15,039 bases of DNA from an uncultured Blautia sp. (GTDB taxonomy: Bacteria; Bacillota; Clostridia; Lachnospirales; Lachnospiraceae): positions 1 through 15,039 of the forward strand of contig CABSEJ010000074.1 in assembly GCA_902476765.1 (NCBI GenBank), written 5' to 3'. The notes below the pieces were generated by a model. It searched no databases. It saw nothing but the letters and a program-made list of their open reading frames with translations, and was not told the origin of the DNA. The position numbers and the translations under genes were made by a program. Positions 14,986 to 15,039 of this stretch are shown here, piece by piece. The number at the start of each line of letters is the position of its first letter. Within the stretch, counting starts at the first letter, position 1.

Positions 14986-15039
14986 ATCGAGTAGGAGGCT
15001 AACCATTAGTTGATTAGCCGTCCTCTCACACCACCGTGC
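14986..15039 (-). mobile_element. 3' end of a group II intron (end of domain V and all of domain VI)
   Basis: Read on the minus strand, the edge begins with GCACGGTGGTG, which looks like the 3' half of domain V. A domain VI hairpin follows. Its basal helix pairs GAG (15027-15025) with CTC (14991-14989) and AGGA (15024-15021) with TCCT (14996-14993), leaving A14992 bulged. The upper stem pairs GGCTAATC (15019-15012) with GGTTAGCC (15004-14997) around a 7-base loop. The bulged A is the seventh base from the end ...CTCGAT, as expected for a branch point, and the end AT fits the AY rule. The ribozyme core and any reverse transcriptase gene lie outside the window. Confidence 0.85.

Noticed and set aside
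15005..15039. Possible plus-strand gene start (ATT or TTG) after AGGAGG at 14993-14998
   Set aside because: The AGGAGG and following bases are the complement of group II intron domain VI, which explains this stretch fully; no ATG or GTG is well placed.

Overview
The window looks like chromosomal DNA of an anaerobic Firmicute, most likely a gut Lachnospiraceae (Blautia-like clostridium). This rests on the style of the encoded proteins, strong AGGAGG ribosome sites, moderate GC, a DUF2284 protein, and a non-pyrrolysine MttB-type methyltransferase. The genus is an inference. All genes but one lie on the minus strand.

Left end (1-2680): a perfect hairpin at the edge is followed by a plus-strand AraC-family regulator. 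It converges, with a 3-base gap, on a MepA-type MATE efflux pump that has a near-consensus promoter. The roughly 350 bases between the pump and the next gene hold that promoter, an operator-like dyad and the decayed tail of a small gene.

Middle (2680-9276, read right to left): a membrane-anchored protein of unknown function and a DUF2284 cysteine-rich protein come first. A second promoter then drives a tightly packed set: SseB-like protein, PHP-domain phosphoesterase, homoserine dehydrogenase (hom), long AlaX-type alanyl-tRNA editing protein, and a DUF1624/HGSNAT-like membrane acyltransferase. The last four overlap by 4 or 20 bases, so they are very probably one translationally coupled operon.

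Right end (9370-14985): a catabolic-looking operon runs TIM-barrel sugar isomerase/epimerase-like protein, MttB-superfamily methyltransferase, MFS transporter, SSS (sodium:solute) transporter. It ends at a strong terminator. Its promoter (TTGACT, 17 bases, TATAAT) is bracketed by two near-identical palindromes whose centres are 53 bp apart, the layout of a tightly repressed, inducible operon. Large hairpins sit just before and just after the methyltransferase gene. The likely theme is uptake and demethylation, or other processing, of an N-methylated compound, but the substrate is unknown and no corrinoid protein gene is in view.

Extreme right edge (14986-15039): the minus strand carries the 3' end of a group II intron (end of domain V, complete domain VI with bulged branch-point A). 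Its body lies outside the window, in the same orientation as the methyltransferase operon.
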